Below, one piece after another: positions 1 to 8,965 of a DNA stretch of 64,000 nucleotides (its first letter is position 1; each line of letters begins with the position of its first letter). The notes below the pieces were generated by a model that saw only the letters and a program-made list of their open reading frames with translations, did no database searches and had not been told where the DNA came from. Source of the DNA: Prochlorococcus sp. AG-347-I04 (GTDB lineage Bacteria; Cyanobacteriota; Cyanobacteriia; PCC-6307; Cyanobiaceae); NCBI GenBank assembly GCA_003281625.1, contig QCBL01000001.1, positions 270,006 through 334,005 on the forward strand, in the 5' to 3' direction. A program made the position numbers and the translations under genes.

Positions 1-930
1 TAATAATGGTAAGTCATTTTCGTTGGCTAATATTTTTCCACCACCTTTACCAAAAATTTCATATTTTTTACCTGGCATATCTGGCGGAATAAATACTGAC
101 ATATTTTCTACAATTCCCAGTAAAGGTACTCCGAGTTGTTTAAACATTGCTAATCCCCTTCTTGCATCTTGCAAAGATACTTGTTGAGGAGTAGTGACAA
201 CTATGGCTCCAGAAATAGGCACAGATTGAGAAAGAGATATTTGAGCATCTCCTGTTCCTGGAGGCAAATCAATAACCAAAAAATCAAGATTATTCCATTC
301 CACTTGGTACAAAAATTGTCTGATAATACTATTAAGCATTGGTCCTCTCCAAATAACTGGCTGACCTTCTTCAATTAGGAAACCCATTGATACCAATGAA
401 ATTCCATATTTATTTATTGGTATTAACCTTTGATCACTGCCACTACCTTCTGTAACCTTTGGATTCTGTTCGGCAACTCCCATCATTGAGGGAGTATTGG
501 GTCCATATATATCCGCATCCAGCAGACCAGTTTTTAAGCCTAATTTAGCTAGAGAACAAGCGAGATTAACTGCAATGGTACTTTTTCCAACTCCCCCTTT
601 CCCACTGCTAACAGCTATGATGTGTCGAATCCCATCAATCTTCTGCAACTCTGGAGCATTACTTTGATTTTGAGATTCTCTTTTGGAAGGATTATTATCT
701 ATTTCTATTTGAACATCATCAATATCTTCAAAATCCAGCAGTACGCCTCTAACCTCTTGTACAATCCTATCTCTCTGAGAATTTGCAAACGGTGGTAAAG
801 ATAATGTTACGATTACCCTCGGTAAAGTTACTCTTACATTTTTAATCCAAGCTAATTCAATTACATTTTTCTGTGATCCAGCATCTAGAACTTTTTGTAA
901 AGCAAAATTCGCATCTTCTATTGTGGTCAT
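1..930 (-). CDS. mrp: Mrp/ApbC-family P-loop ATPase, C-terminus cut by window edge
   Basis: The reverse strand reads from an ATG at 930 without a stop to base 1, giving about 310 residues of an Mrp/NBP35 protein, a cytosolic ATPase thought to carry or insert Fe-S clusters. An N-terminal MIP18-like domain (about residues 1-90) is followed by the deviant Walker A 'SSGKGGVGKST' near residue 110, then 'DADIYGPNTPSMMG' and 'VIDLPPGTGD', all family hallmarks. The last residues are missing because the window ends. It is divergent from hemF, with about 160 bp between the starts. The family assignment is firm; the cluster-carrier role is known from homologues only. Confidence 0.93.
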   Translation of the reverse strand, partial: MTTIEDANFALQKVLDAGSQKNVIELAWIKNVRVTLPRVIVTLSLPPFANSQRDRIVQEVRGVLLDFEDIDDVQIEIDNNPSKRESQNQSNAPELQKIDGIRHIIAVSSGKGGVGKSTIAVNLACSLAKLGLKTGLLDADIYGPNTPSMMGVAEQNPKVTEGSGSDQRLIPINKYGISLVSMGFLIEEGQPVIWRGPMLNSIIRQFLYQVEWNNLDFLVIDLPPGTGDAQISLSQSVPISGAIVVTTPQQVSLQDARRGLAMFKQLGVPLLGIVENMSVFIPPDMPGKKYEIFGKGGGKILANENDLPLL

Positions 931-1044
931 TAAATTTTTAAATATTTTTACAATGTAGTCGACTGTTTAAAAGATTAAGAACTATGTCGAACTATCAAAT
1001 AATAGGTAATAAGGTCCCCCTAAGAGAAATTATAAAGAGAAACT

Positions 1045-1050
1045 TATAAT
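1045..1050 (+). promoter_or_regulatory. Candidate -10 box for hemF
   Basis: A perfect TATAAT lies 39 bp upstream of the hemF ATG, between hemF and the divergent mrp gene. No convincing -35 box is seen at 17 bp, but many Prochlorococcus promoters lack one. AT-rich sequence gives such boxes by chance, so this is only a candidate. Confidence 0.35.
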
Positions 1051-1088
1051 TAACAAAAAAAAATTTTTTCTTCAAGATTTCTAAATAC

Positions 1089-2117
1089 ATGTTGAAAGAA
1101 CCTCCTAAAAACTCGAGAGAAAAAACTAAAAATCTCTTATTAACTCTACAAGACAAAATTTGTACAGGACTTAAAAATATAGATGGCAAAGGGAAATTTA
1201 CAGAAGAATCCTGGCTAAGAGACGAAGGTGGCGGTGGAAGATCAAGAGTATTGAAAAATGGTTCAATTTTTGAGCAAGCAGGAGTAAATTTCTCGGAAGT
1301 ACAGGGAAAAGAATTACCTCAATCTATAATCTCTCAAAGGCCCGAAGCAAAAGGTCATGAATGGTTTGCTACGGGAACTTCTATGGTATTGCATCCTAAG
1401 AATCCCTATATTCCTACAGTTCATCTGAATTATCGATATTTCGAAGCTGGTCCTGTTTGGTGGTTTGGGGGAGGTGCAGACTTAACCCCTTTTTATCCTT
1501 ATCTTTCTGATGTAAGGAATTTTCATAATGAGCATAAAAAAGCTTGTGAGAAAGTTGATCAAGATTTGCATAAAGTTTTCAAACCATGGTGTGATGAATA
1601 TTTCTTCTTGAAGCATAGAAATGAATCAAGAGGCATAGGAGGTATTTTTTATGATTATCAAGATGGTGCAGGCAATATTTATAGAGGAAATAATCAAAAT
1701 GGAGAAGCATCAAAAGCTTCACAAAATATTGGAAGATTTAATTTAAATTGGGATAATTTATTTTCATTAGCCGAAAACTGTGGGCAGGCATTTCTGCCCT
1801 CATATTTGCCTATTGTTGAAAAAAGAGCTTCTCAAACATATTCATCGAAGGAAAGAGAATTCCAGCTATATCGAAGAGGTAGATATGTCGAATTCAATTT
1901 GGTTTGGGATAGAGGGACGATTTTTGGACTACAAACAAATGGTAGAACTGAATCTATATTAATGTCCTTACCGCCTTTAGCTAGATGGGAATATGGATAT
2001 AAAGCTAAAAAGGGTTCTCGAGAGGAATTGCTTACATCAATTTTTACAAAACCCCAAGATTGGTTTAATGACAAAGAGTTAGAGAAATTCTGTATAAAGA
2101 ATAGTATTTTTGATTAA
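1089..2117 (+). CDS. hemF: Oxygen-dependent coproporphyrinogen III oxidase
   Basis: This enzyme oxidatively decarboxylates coproporphyrinogen III to protoporphyrinogen IX in the cytosol, feeding both heme and chlorophyll synthesis. The 342-residue length is normal for HemF. Family signatures are '[15 protein letters not shown]' (about 89-103), 'VHLNYRYFE' (111-119, with a conserved His), '[15 protein letters not shown]' (124-138), and near the end '[14 protein letters not shown]' and '[12 protein letters not shown]'. The ATG at 1089 fits the usual N-terminus. Heme made through this step is also the substrate of the heme oxygenase about 9 kb away, although the two are not in one operon. Confidence 0.97.
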   Translation: MLKEPPKNSREKTKNLLLTLQDKICTGLKNIDGKGKFTEESWLRDEGGGGRSRVLKNGSIFEQAGVNFSEVQGKELPQSIISQRPEAKGHEWFATGTSMVLHPKNPYIPTVHLNYRYFEAGPVWWFGGGADLTPFYPYLSDVRNFHNEHKKACEKVDQDLHKVFKPWCDEYFFLKHRNESRGIGGIFYDYQDGAGNIYRGNNQNGEASKASQNIGRFNLNWDNLFSLAENCGQAFLPSYLPIVEKRASQTYSSKEREFQLYRRGRYVEFNLVWDRGTIFGLQTNGRTESILMSLPPLARWEYGYKAKKGSREELLTSIFTKPQDWFNDKELEKFCIKNSIFD

Positions 2118-2144
2118 AAATTATGGCATTAAGTTTTAAAGTAA

Positions 2145-2702
2145 CTAGATAGGTGTTTTAAATAAGGAACCGTCACTTTTTAATTGAAGTTTTTCTCCGA
2201 GTTCATTTTCTAAAGAGATTAATTCATCTCTATGCGCTCTAAGTCTCATAAAAGTTGAATTATTTTCATTTTCGTTGATCAACCTTAATTCAAATTTCTC
2301 CTCTCTTGCTGATTTTTTAAAATAAACAATTCCAGACAAAGGGCCACCAATTAATCCCAAAAGAATAGGCCACCAACCTAATTCAGGATATATTTGAATA
2401 ATGACTAATCCCAAAGCACAAGAACCGAAACCGCCTAGAAAGCCTAAAAAAATTGCCAAAAACTTACTAGAAACAACTTGTCCCTTGAATATCAAAATTC
2501 TTTGTTCAAAATCTCCTCCAGTTTGCTTCCATCCCCTCAAATTAAGCCATTGACATAAATCATTCAAAACCTTAACTGGCTGCTGAGAAGATGAAATCTC
2601 TAAGATGGTTGTTCTATCTTTACTAGAAGCCCTGAGAAAAAAGAATAATCCTATTGCCAAAAGAATTGTCAGTAATAATGTTGAATTTAAGGAATAAGAC
2701 AT
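2145..2702 (-). CDS. CCB2/CCB4-like cytochrome b6f assembly protein
   Basis: A 185-residue membrane protein with one hydrophobic helix at about 6-24 and a hairpin of two helices at about 82-104 and 108-127, then a soluble tail. The motif 'FFFLRASSKDRT' right after helix 1 and the layout match the cyanobacterial and plastid family called cofactor assembly of complex C subunit B. In chloroplasts these proteins help attach heme c(i) covalently to cytochrome b6. Convergent with hemF, with a 27-bp gap. The assignment rests on recalled family features, so a generic conserved cyanobacterial membrane protein remains possible. Confidence 0.68.
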   Translation of the reverse strand: MSYSLNSTLLLTILLAIGLFFFLRASSKDRTTILEISSSQQPVKVLNDLCQWLNLRGWKQTGGDFEQRILIFKGQVVSSKFLAIFLGFLGGFGSCALGLVIIQIYPELGWWPILLGLIGGPLSGIVYFKKSAREEKFELRLINENENNSTFMRLRAHRDELISLENELGEKLQLKSDGSLFKTPI

Positions 2703-2868
2703 TAAATAAATTTTTTCTAATAACTCGAGAATAAAAATTAAAATTACATCATATTATAATTTTTTAGATTTATTCTGTAAAATAACATTATTAGATAAAA
2801 ATTCTTAATTAAATAAAATCTTAAATTAATATTCTAAGATCTTAAATTACTTAAAATACTTATTTAAA

Positions 2869-3504
2869 ATGACTATTGAAAATAAAAATATTGATCTTCT
2901 TTATAGCGATTTAACGGGAGATTTATTCAATCTTTATAGAAACTCATCCTACCTAGCTATTGACACTGAAGCAATGGGGTTAATTCATGGAAGAGATAGA
3001 CTTTGTTTAGTACAAATATGTAATGAATTTGGTAAAACATCCTGTATAAAAATCGAACTTAATACCTCTTCTTCACCTAATTTAAAATCACTTCTTGAAG
3101 ATGAAAAAATTACGAAAATATTTCACTATGCAAGATTCGATGTAGCAGCTCTAAAATGCAATCTTGAAATTAATACAAAAAATATTTTTTGTACTAAAAT
3201 CGCAAGCAAGTTAGCAAGAACTTATACAAATAAACACGGTTTAAAAGATTTAATAAATGAATTATTAGGCATAGAACTGGACAAAAGCTCGCAAAGTAGT
3301 GATTGGGGTAGCGACGAAGATTTAACAAAAGATCAATTAGATTATGCAGCAAATGATGTTAGATATTTAATTGAAGCAATGCATAAATTAAAAGTTATCT
3401 TAGAAAGAGAGAATAGATATGAATTAGCTCAAAAATGTTTCGAAACAGTTTCTGTACATGCTGATTTAGATATACTAAAATTCTCAAATATATTTGAACA
3501 TTAA
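2869..3504 (+). CDS. rnd: Ribonuclease D-like DEDDy 3'-5' exonuclease
   Basis: A 211-residue protein covering just the exonuclease domain of the DEDDy family. The catalytic residues are visible: D32 and E34 in 'LAIDTEAMGL', D91 in 'HYARFDVAAL', and Y159 and D163 in 'LDYAANDVRYL'. 'KHGLKDLINELLG' is the usual family linker. E. coli RNase D carries two extra C-terminal HRDC domains that are absent here, as in other cyanobacterial short forms. It probably trims 3' ends of tRNA or other small RNAs, but the substrate cannot be read from the sequence. The upstream 166 bp is very AT-rich. Confidence 0.9.
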   Translation: MTIENKNIDLLYSDLTGDLFNLYRNSSYLAIDTEAMGLIHGRDRLCLVQICNEFGKTSCIKIELNTSSSPNLKSLLEDEKITKIFHYARFDVAALKCNLEINTKNIFCTKIASKLARTYTNKHGLKDLINELLGIELDKSSQSSDWGSDEDLTKDQLDYAANDVRYLIEAMHKLKVILERENRYELAQKCFETVSVHADLDILKFSNIFEH

Positions 3505-3507
3505 GGA

Positions 3508-3774
3508 TCAATCTTCAGTTAAAAAATTATCTTCACCATCAAGAGTTTCCATAAGCTTATCAAGTATTCTTGAAGAACTTAGTTTATCTCCATCATTTTT
3601 TTCACAAGTTTTTAAGACATTTTGAGCTACTTTTATTTTTTCTTGAATAGTTTGCGAGCCCTCTTTTGCAATTTGAATTTCTACTTTCTTCTTAGCAGAA
3701 GATAAGCTTATACTCATAAGTTTTGCAATCTCTGCACAAATTTTTAGATATTGCCGATCATTTATTGGATACAT
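3508..3774 (-). CDS. Conserved small protein of unknown function (88 aa)
   Basis: I do not recognise this protein. It is predicted soluble, helical and charged, with no membrane segment, signal peptide or metal-binding cysteine cluster; its two cysteines are far apart. The middle is rich in Lys, Glu and Gln ('KKKVEIQIAKEGSQTIQEK') and the tail is acidic. It is convergent with rnd (3-bp gap) and sits 35 bp upstream of the stop codon side of nothing else on its strand except the LpxB-like gene behind it. Coding is supported by the tight fit between its neighbours and sensible codon use. Confidence 0.7.
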   Translation of the reverse strand: MYPINDRQYLKICAEIAKLMSISLSSAKKKVEIQIAKEGSQTIQEKIKVAQNVLKTCEKNDGDKLSSSRILDKLMETLDGEDNFLTED

Positions 3775-3809
3775 AAAATAATTAAAAATTAATATGATAT
3801 TGCCATTTA

Positions 3810-5069
3810 CTAAGATAACAAATGAAGGTTAATGGCATCTACGATTTTCATACTAGCGCCGGATTCTCCCATTCTTTTTTTCCCAACTTTTGCTTGTTCT
3901 AACCTATCAACTTTTCTTTTCAAAAGTAAACTTAAACGTTTTAAAAGAATTTTTTTATTCTTGCAGACTAAAACACTACCTCCCAATAATCTTGATTGCC
4001 TTTTTGCAAATGATTTTGTAAATTGTGGTCCACTTCCTGGTAGAGAAAGAGATGGAATTCCAAGGCCAGTAATTTGCTCTGTAGCAGTTCCTGCATTAGA
4101 CAAGCCAACTTCTGCCATATTGGACCATAAATTGAATTTTCCTTTTCCAATCACTACATATTGATCTTTCTTTTTCCATACTGAATCTTCATCAATTAGA
4201 AATTTAACTTTACTCTGTTTTATAAAACCATATTTTTTTAGATAATTGTGAATTTGAATCACATTCGCATTAATACTCAAAGGCAAAAGTATTACCAAAT
4301 CCTTCGATATATCAAAATCTTGCAAACAAGAAAGAAAATTATCAAGATTTCTAAGAGCTTCAGGGTATCTACTTCCAACTAATAAAATAATCCTTTTAAA
4401 AGAAATAATATTTGATAACTTCCCGTTTTTTGCATTAACAAAATCCATCATTGGATTACCAAAGTATTTTGCATCAATATTTTTTCTATTCAAATTATTT
4501 GCTGTAAATTTATCTCTCATAATTAAATTTTTACATCTTGGAGATTTCATTAAAAACATTTCCCATGGATCCCATTCAGAACCTTTCAACTTATGATAAA
4601 AATCGCTTAAATCCCAACCTGGCCCACTACTCCAAGTATGATCACTTTTGGGAGTTCCAATGAAACTAAATTCGCATGCTGAACTCCAAGCGAAAAGTAA
4701 TGGCAGGAAATCTCCTACGGCGATGATTTTGCAATTATGTTTTGACTTCTGTTTTATAAGTAAATAATTTCTTAAATTATCGATTAAAAATCCTGCAAAC
4801 AAATCATGCACAAATCCCTTCAGACTTTGATTACTAAAACCTCCACTAGGCAGATCTTTTAAAAATCCTATTTTACGGAAATTCTTTGATTTTATCGAAT
4901 CAAATATATCTCCATTACCTACTAATGGCAAAACTTCAATATTTTTATTTTTTATTTTTTTTTGTAAAATTTTTATTATTTCTGATGCTATTAAATCTTC
5001 GCCATGACCATTGCATACAAATAATAGAGAATAAGACGCCTTACTGTTAATATCATAAAAAGACTCAAT
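3810..5069 (-). CDS. Lipid-A-disaccharide synthase-related glycosyltransferase, start uncertain
   Basis: About 420 residues matching the cyanobacterial LpxB-related family. The N-terminal 'LLFVCNGHGEDLIASEI' is its first conserved block, and the C-terminal half holds 'GNAGTATEQ'-type ('LSNAGTATEQITGLGIPS') and 'LPGSGPQFTKSFAKRQ' segments like UDP-sugar binding GT-B folds. True LpxB makes lipid A disaccharide; whether this protein does is unknown. The reading frame stays open upstream across the antisense of tRNA-Cys to 5228, but that part is simply the tRNA read backwards. Between the tRNA and the first motif there is no in-frame ATG, GTG or TTG; ATT codons occur at 5069 and 5051. The 5' end given is therefore a guess. 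Confidence 0.8.
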   Translation of the reverse strand: MESFYDINSKASYSLLFVCNGHGEDLIASEIIKILQKKIKNKNIEVLPLVGNGDIFDSIKSKNFRKIGFLKDLPSGGFSNQSLKGFVHDLFAGFLIDNLRNYLLIKQKSKHNCKIIAVGDFLPLLFAWSSACEFSFIGTPKSDHTWSSGPGWDLSDFYHKLKGSEWDPWEMFLMKSPRCKNLIMRDKFTANNLNRKNIDAKYFGNPMMDFVNAKNGKLSNIISFKRIILLVGSRYPEALRNLDNFLSCLQDFDISKDLVILLPLSINANVIQIHNYLKKYGFIKQSKVKFLIDEDSVWKKKDQYVVIGKGKFNLWSNMAEVGLSNAGTATEQITGLGIPSLSLPGSGPQFTKSFAKRQSRLLGGSVLVCKNKKILLKRLSLLLKRKVDRLEQAKVGKKRMGESGASMKIVDAINLHLLS

Positions 5070-5081
5070 CGAATCTTTTTC

Positions 5082-5152
5082 GGCGGCATGGCCAAGTGGT
5101 AAGGCAGAGGATTGCAAATCCTTTATCCCCAGTTCGAATCTGGGTGCCGCCT
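5082..5152 (+). tRNA. trnC: tRNA-Cys (GCA)
   Basis: A 71-nt cloverleaf with acceptor GGCGGCA/TGCCGCC, discriminator U at 5152, D-arm around GCCAAGTGGTAAGGC, anticodon loop TTGCAAA inside AGGAT/ATCCT, and the T-arm motif GTTCGAATC. CCA is not encoded. The acceptor stem pairs perfectly, so the identity is firm. It lies antisense to the open reading frame extending upstream of the LpxB-like gene. Confidence 0.97.
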
Positions 5153-5355
5153 TATTTAATTTTTTTACGCATTTAATTATGAAGTTTTCTAAGAACTTCA
5201 ATTTCAAATAAAAAGTATAAAGTTTCAATTATTTATTTTATAGAATAATTTTTTCCTTATTATTGATAAATAATACCTTATATCCATTAATAAATAAATT
5301 TAATGGAATTATTAATAATTTTCATTAGGTTATTTATATATAAATTTGAATTATT
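5153..5355. other. AT-rich gap after tRNA-Cys, two weak inverted repeats
   Basis: About 200 bp without a supported gene. It contains GAAGTT/AACTTC arms (5181-5186 and 5194-5199) and CCATTA/TAATGG arms (5284-5289 and 5301-5306). Either could end transcription of the tRNA or of the minus-strand small genes, but neither has the GC-rich stem plus T-run of a standard terminator. Confidence 0.3.
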
Positions 5356-5523
5356 TTAGTAATCATTATCTGCTACACACATTCCTAAACATCTAACACC
5401 GTTTGATGCAGTCCTTTTACAATGATTGCATAAAATTGGGTCTTTCTCTGAAGTAAGGATAATTTTTGAATTATTTTGGTCTTTAAAACTTATTAACTCT
5501 TGTGTTGAATCAAATAGAGTCAT
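5356..5523 (-). CDS. Small four-cysteine protein, probable zinc-binding (55 aa)
   Basis: A 55-residue protein from the ATG at 5523; the frame is open to 5568, but the later ATG gives a modest overlap with the preceding gene and removes an unlikely leader. The C-terminal half carries 'CNHCKRTASNGVRCLGMC', two CxxC/CxxxC pairs spaced like a zinc ribbon, followed by an acidic end. No function is known to me. It overlaps the end of the 214-residue gene by 14 nt on the same strand, so the two are probably translated together. The zinc inference rests only on cysteine spacing. Confidence 0.7.
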   Translation of the reverse strand: MTLFDSTQELISFKDQNNSKIILTSEKDPILCNHCKRTASNGVRCLGMCVADNDY

Positions 5524-6154
5524 TCTTGGAATCATTGCCTGAGTCGATACTAACAACAAGTGAGGCATTTGTGTTGGATGAGGGTATATCCATAATTTTT
5601 ACAGTTTCTTTAGGCTCATCAATAACTTGATTTTCTTCAGTACTCTCATCAACTGCACAAGCTTCAAGAGCCTCTCGAAGTAGTGAATCAAAAGTTGCTC
5701 CAGGCAATCTATGTCTAGCAACCTCAAGAAAAGTTCTCGGTAACGATTCAGATGCAGCATCTCGTAAAGCAGGATTATTCTTTCTATGTTCTTGTTCTTC
5801 TTCTATTGATTTAATAAACCTCAATGTGACATCTCTTTTGGTAGAGGCTTTTATCAGCGTATCATTTTCAGGATTACTATTATTAGGCACATTTTCAAGA
5901 TCACGAAGTCTTTTTTCCAAACTATTTAAAACTTCATTAGCTTCTTTACTAATATGCGCTAATTGACCATCGGACAAATTAGGTAAATCAGCGACAAAAA
6001 CTTTCCCATGATCCCTTAGTGTTAAGAAAGTTGGTCTAGGGCCTTGAGCCTGTCTACCAATTGATTCGGAATTATTACCTATCGGTCTTTTTGGAGGTGT
6101 AGGGCCAGCTGAACTACGTCTACGTGTAATTCTTTGATTATTTGCAAAGGGCAT
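5510..6154 (-). CDS. Conserved cyanobacterial protein of unknown function (214 aa)
   Basis: I do not recognise a named family. The N-terminus is basic and Pro/Arg/Ser-rich ('QRITRRRSSAGPTPPKRP'), typical of a disordered tail. Residues 40-140 form a charged, probably helical core with 'HISKEANEVLNSLEKRLRDLE' and 'LRFIKSIEEEQEHRKNN', possibly coiled coil. The C-terminal 50 residues are acidic and Ser/Asn-rich. No cysteines, signal peptide or membrane segment apart from one Cys near the end. It overlaps the small zinc-binding-like gene downstream and lies behind purM's terminus on the same strand. The charge split suggests a nucleic-acid or ribosome contact, but this is inference. Confidence 0.78.
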   Translation of the reverse strand: MPFANNQRITRRRSSAGPTPPKRPIGNNSESIGRQAQGPRPTFLTLRDHGKVFVADLPNLSDGQLAHISKEANEVLNSLEKRLRDLENVPNNSNPENDTLIKASTKRDVTLRFIKSIEEEQEHRKNNPALRDAASESLPRTFLEVARHRLPGATFDSLLREALEACAVDESTEENQVIDEPKETVKIMDIPSSNTNASLVVSIDSGNDSKNDSI

Positions 6155-6288
6155 TGAATAAAGGTTAAATCTTAATACTTAAACTTCCGATATAATTCGG
6201 CGGTAATTTTATTATATTACACCTAACTTTTTCATTTGGGTATAAAAAATAATTTTTCTAAAAATGCACTCTAAAAAGATAAATAAAT

Positions 6289-7332
6289 TTAAGTTAAAAT
6301 TTCTGGCAGAAATTTACTAATTGTTGAATCATTTTTTCGAACTATCTTTCCAATTTCCCAACTATCTATGTCATGATCTTTACAGATACTTAATATCGCG
6401 TCCTTAAATTGTTTATCAATAATTAAACAAAATCCGACTCCAAGATTGAAAGTATTCCAAAAATCTTTTTCAGGAATAGATCCTTTTTCTTTAAGGTATT
6501 TAAATAAAATAGGTATTTCCCAAGAACTGGTATTGATATAAGGAATAAAATCAGAAGGAATACATCTTGGTAAATTTTCTGGAATTCCTCCTCCAGTAAT
6601 ATGAGACATTGCTTTAATTTCTATATTTTCAGATAACATTTGGTTAATAACATTATTGTAGATTTTTGTAGGTTTCAATAACTCATCATAAAAATTTAAG
6701 TGAGAAACTTTTTCAAATTCTTTATCTATTTGATTATTTTTTTGAATAATTTTTCTGACTAAACTAAAGCCGTTACTATGAACTCCATTACTTTTTAAAG
6801 CAATTATTAAGTCATTTTCAGATACTTTTTTACCATTAATAAGCTTATCCTCATCAACTATTCCAACACAAAATCCTGCAAGATCATACTTATTTTTTGA
6901 ATAAAATCCAGGCATTTCAGCAGTTTCTCCGCCGAGTAATGAACAGTTATTTTCTCCGCAGCCATATGAAATTCCCTGAACAACCCTCAATAATTGTTTC
7001 TTATCAAGTTTACCAGTAGCAATATAATCTAGAAAAAATAAAGGTTTTGCCCCACTAGTAATGATATCGTTCATGCACATAGCAACTAAATCAATACCAA
7101 CCTCAAAATGAAAGTTTTTACTTTGGGCTAATTCTAATTTTGTTCCAACACCATCAGTTCCTGAAACAAGAACTGGTTTTTTAAAATTATCGATAGGAAT
7201 TCTAAACAAACCTCCGAATCCACCAATACCCTCAATCACATTAGATGTATGAGTTCCTTCAACTGCCTCTTTAATTTCGGAAACAAATTCTCGCCCAACT
7301 TCTATATCAACACCTGATGTTTTGTAATCCAT
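6289..7332 (-). CDS. purM: Phosphoribosylformylglycinamidine cyclo-ligase (AIR synthetase)
   Basis: PurM closes the imidazole ring, converting FGAM to AIR with ATP in purine synthesis; it is cytosolic and dimeric. The 347-residue length is standard. Signatures include 'GIGGFGGLFRIP' (around 40), 'VSGTDGVGTKLELA' (around 57-70), 'MCMNDIITSGAKPLFFLDY' (around 85-104), 'LLGGETAEMPGFY' and 'HITGGGIPENLPR'. It is divergent from panC-cmk with a 98-bp gap that must hold both promoters. No other pur gene is adjacent. Confidence 0.98.
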   Translation of the reverse strand: MDYKTSGVDIEVGREFVSEIKEAVEGTHTSNVIEGIGGFGGLFRIPIDNFKKPVLVSGTDGVGTKLELAQSKNFHFEVGIDLVAMCMNDIITSGAKPLFFLDYIATGKLDKKQLLRVVQGISYGCGENNCSLLGGETAEMPGFYSKNKYDLAGFCVGIVDEDKLINGKKVSENDLIIALKSNGVHSNGFSLVRKIIQKNNQIDKEFEKVSHLNFYDELLKPTKIYNNVINQMLSENIEIKAMSHITGGGIPENLPRCIPSDFIPYINTSSWEIPILFKYLKEKGSIPEKDFWNTFNLGVGFCLIIDKQFKDAILSICKDHDIDSWEIGKIVRKNDSTISKFLPEILT

Positions 7333-7430
7333 GAAATAAAAATGATAGACTTTCCCTATATAGATATTCCTCCTAAGATTGCTTTTGTCCAGTAATTATT
7401 TATCAAATATATTTATTTTTTAAAAACAAA

Positions 7431-8963
7431 GTGAAGAAAGTAATCATAAGGAAAACTGAAGAAATAGAAAATTGGAGGAGAAATATAAATAGTGAAATTA
7501 ACTTCATTCCAACAATGGGTAATCTTCATAATGGACATTTAAAACTAATATCAACAGCAAAAAGTGATAATTCCAATGTTAATTTAGTAAGTATTTTCAT
7601 TAATCCACTTCAATTTGATAACAAGTTAGATTTAGAGAATTACCCTAAAACAATCGATAATGATATAAAAATATCCTTTTCAAATGGCGCAGATGCCATC
7701 TTCATCCCAAGTAATGAAGATATTTATCCACCGAATAATAAAAATATTAAATTCCTAAAAGCTCCAAAAGAATTATCTTCTGCATTATGTGGATTAAATC
7801 GAATTGGACATTTTGATGGAGTTTGTACAGTAGTTTATAGACTACTTAATCTCATCAAGCCAAAAAATCTTTACTTGGGAGAAAAAGATTGGCAACAACT
7901 TTTAATTTTAAAACATCTTGTCCAAAGCAAGAAATTAAATGTTGCTATTAAATCTATTGCCACACAAAGAGATTTTGATGGAATTCCTTTAAGTTCAAGA
8001 AATGTACACTTATCAAAAAAAGAAAGAAAATTGATTAGTTTTTTTTCAAATGAGTTATTAGAAGCAAAAACAAATTTTCAACAAGAAAAAAAGATCAATT
8101 TAAATGAAATCATTAAAAAGCTATCAGCAAAAAAAATTTCAATTGAATATTTAGAACATTTACACCCTCATACACTACAAAAAGCAAGAGTTGAGGATAA
8201 TATTTCGTTACTTGCTGGTGCGATAAGATGTGGAGAGACAAGATTAATTGATCACGTTTTTCTAATGAAAAGAAAACCGATTATTGCAATTGATGGCCCT
8301 GCAGGATCAGGTAAAAGTACTGTAACAAAGTTAATAGCGAAGAAACTTAAACTTTTATATTTAGATACTGGAGCAATGTATAGAGCATTGAGTTGGCTTA
8401 TGATCAAAGAAAGTATTGATTATAAAAAAGAAAAAAAATTACAAAATATTCTTAAAGATATATCCATAGTTTTCAAGTCAAATTCAAATTCACATCAGGA
8501 TGTTTTTATTAATAACTACTGTGTTACTGAAGAAATTAGATCGCAAGAGATAAATTCCATTGTTTCTAAAATTTCTTCAATACAAGAAGTAAGAAAATTC
8601 TTAGTAGAAGAACAAAGAAAAATTGGAAAATCAGGCGGACTTGTAGCTGAGGGAAGAGATATAGGAACTACTGTTTTTCCTAATGCAGAACTTAAAATAT
8701 TTTTAACTGCTAGCATTGATGAAAGAGCAAAAAGAAGGAAATCTGACGAACAAAGTAAAGACTCAAAAGAAATAGAACTTGATATCTTAAAGCAACTTAT
8801 AAAGAAAAGAGATTTTGAAGATTCCAATAGGGAAATTTCACCTCTAATAAAAGCGAATGATGCAATAGAAATTATTACAGATAGATATTCGATTAATGAG
8901 GTAGTAGATAAAATTATTGATCTTTACAAAGACAAGATTCCTAAAGAGACTGAGATCAAATAA
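7431..8963 (+). CDS. panC/cmk: Fused pantoate-beta-alanine ligase / cytidylate kinase, GTG start
   Basis: A 510-residue fusion. Residues 1-275 are pantothenate synthetase, joining pantoate and beta-alanine on the way to coenzyme A: 'FIPTMGNLHNGHLKLI' carries the HxGH nucleotide-binding site and 'PLSSRNVHLS' the KMSKS-like loop. Residues 280-510 are CMP kinase, starting with the P-loop 'IDGPAGSGKSTV' (about 285-296) and including 'LDTGAMYRAL', 'VAEGRDIGTTVFP' and 'DFEDSNREISPL'. The fusion is characteristic of cyanobacteria. The start is GTG at 7431; no ATG fits. It ends 2 bp before the convergent phosphatase gene. Confidence 0.97.
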   Translation: MKKVIIRKTEEIENWRRNINSEINFIPTMGNLHNGHLKLISTAKSDNSNVNLVSIFINPLQFDNKLDLENYPKTIDNDIKISFSNGADAIFIPSNEDIYPPNNKNIKFLKAPKELSSALCGLNRIGHFDGVCTVVYRLLNLIKPKNLYLGEKDWQQLLILKHLVQSKKLNVAIKSIATQRDFDGIPLSSRNVHLSKKERKLISFFSNELLEAKTNFQQEKKINLNEIIKKLSAKKISIEYLEHLHPHTLQKARVEDNISLLAGAIRCGETRLIDHVFLMKRKPIIAIDGPAGSGKSTVTKLIAKKLKLLYLDTGAMYRALSWLMIKESIDYKKEKKLQNILKDISIVFKSNSNSHQDVFINNYCVTEEIRSQEINSIVSKISSIQEVRKFLVEEQRKIGKSGGLVAEGRDIGTTVFPNAELKIFLTASIDERAKRRKSDEQSKDSKEIELDILKQLIKKRDFEDSNREISPLIKANDAIEIITDRYSINEVVDKIIDLYKDKIPKETEIK

Positions 8964-8965
8964 AT

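Noticed and set aside
3832..4164. 110-residue open frame on the plus strand
   Set aside because: It lies fully antisense to the conserved C-terminal part of the LpxB-like gene and shows no family features.
5070..5228. N-terminal extension of the LpxB-like gene to ATG 5228
   Set aside because: It reads straight through the antisense of an intact tRNA-Cys and yields the typical tRNA-derived peptide, so it is not protein coding.
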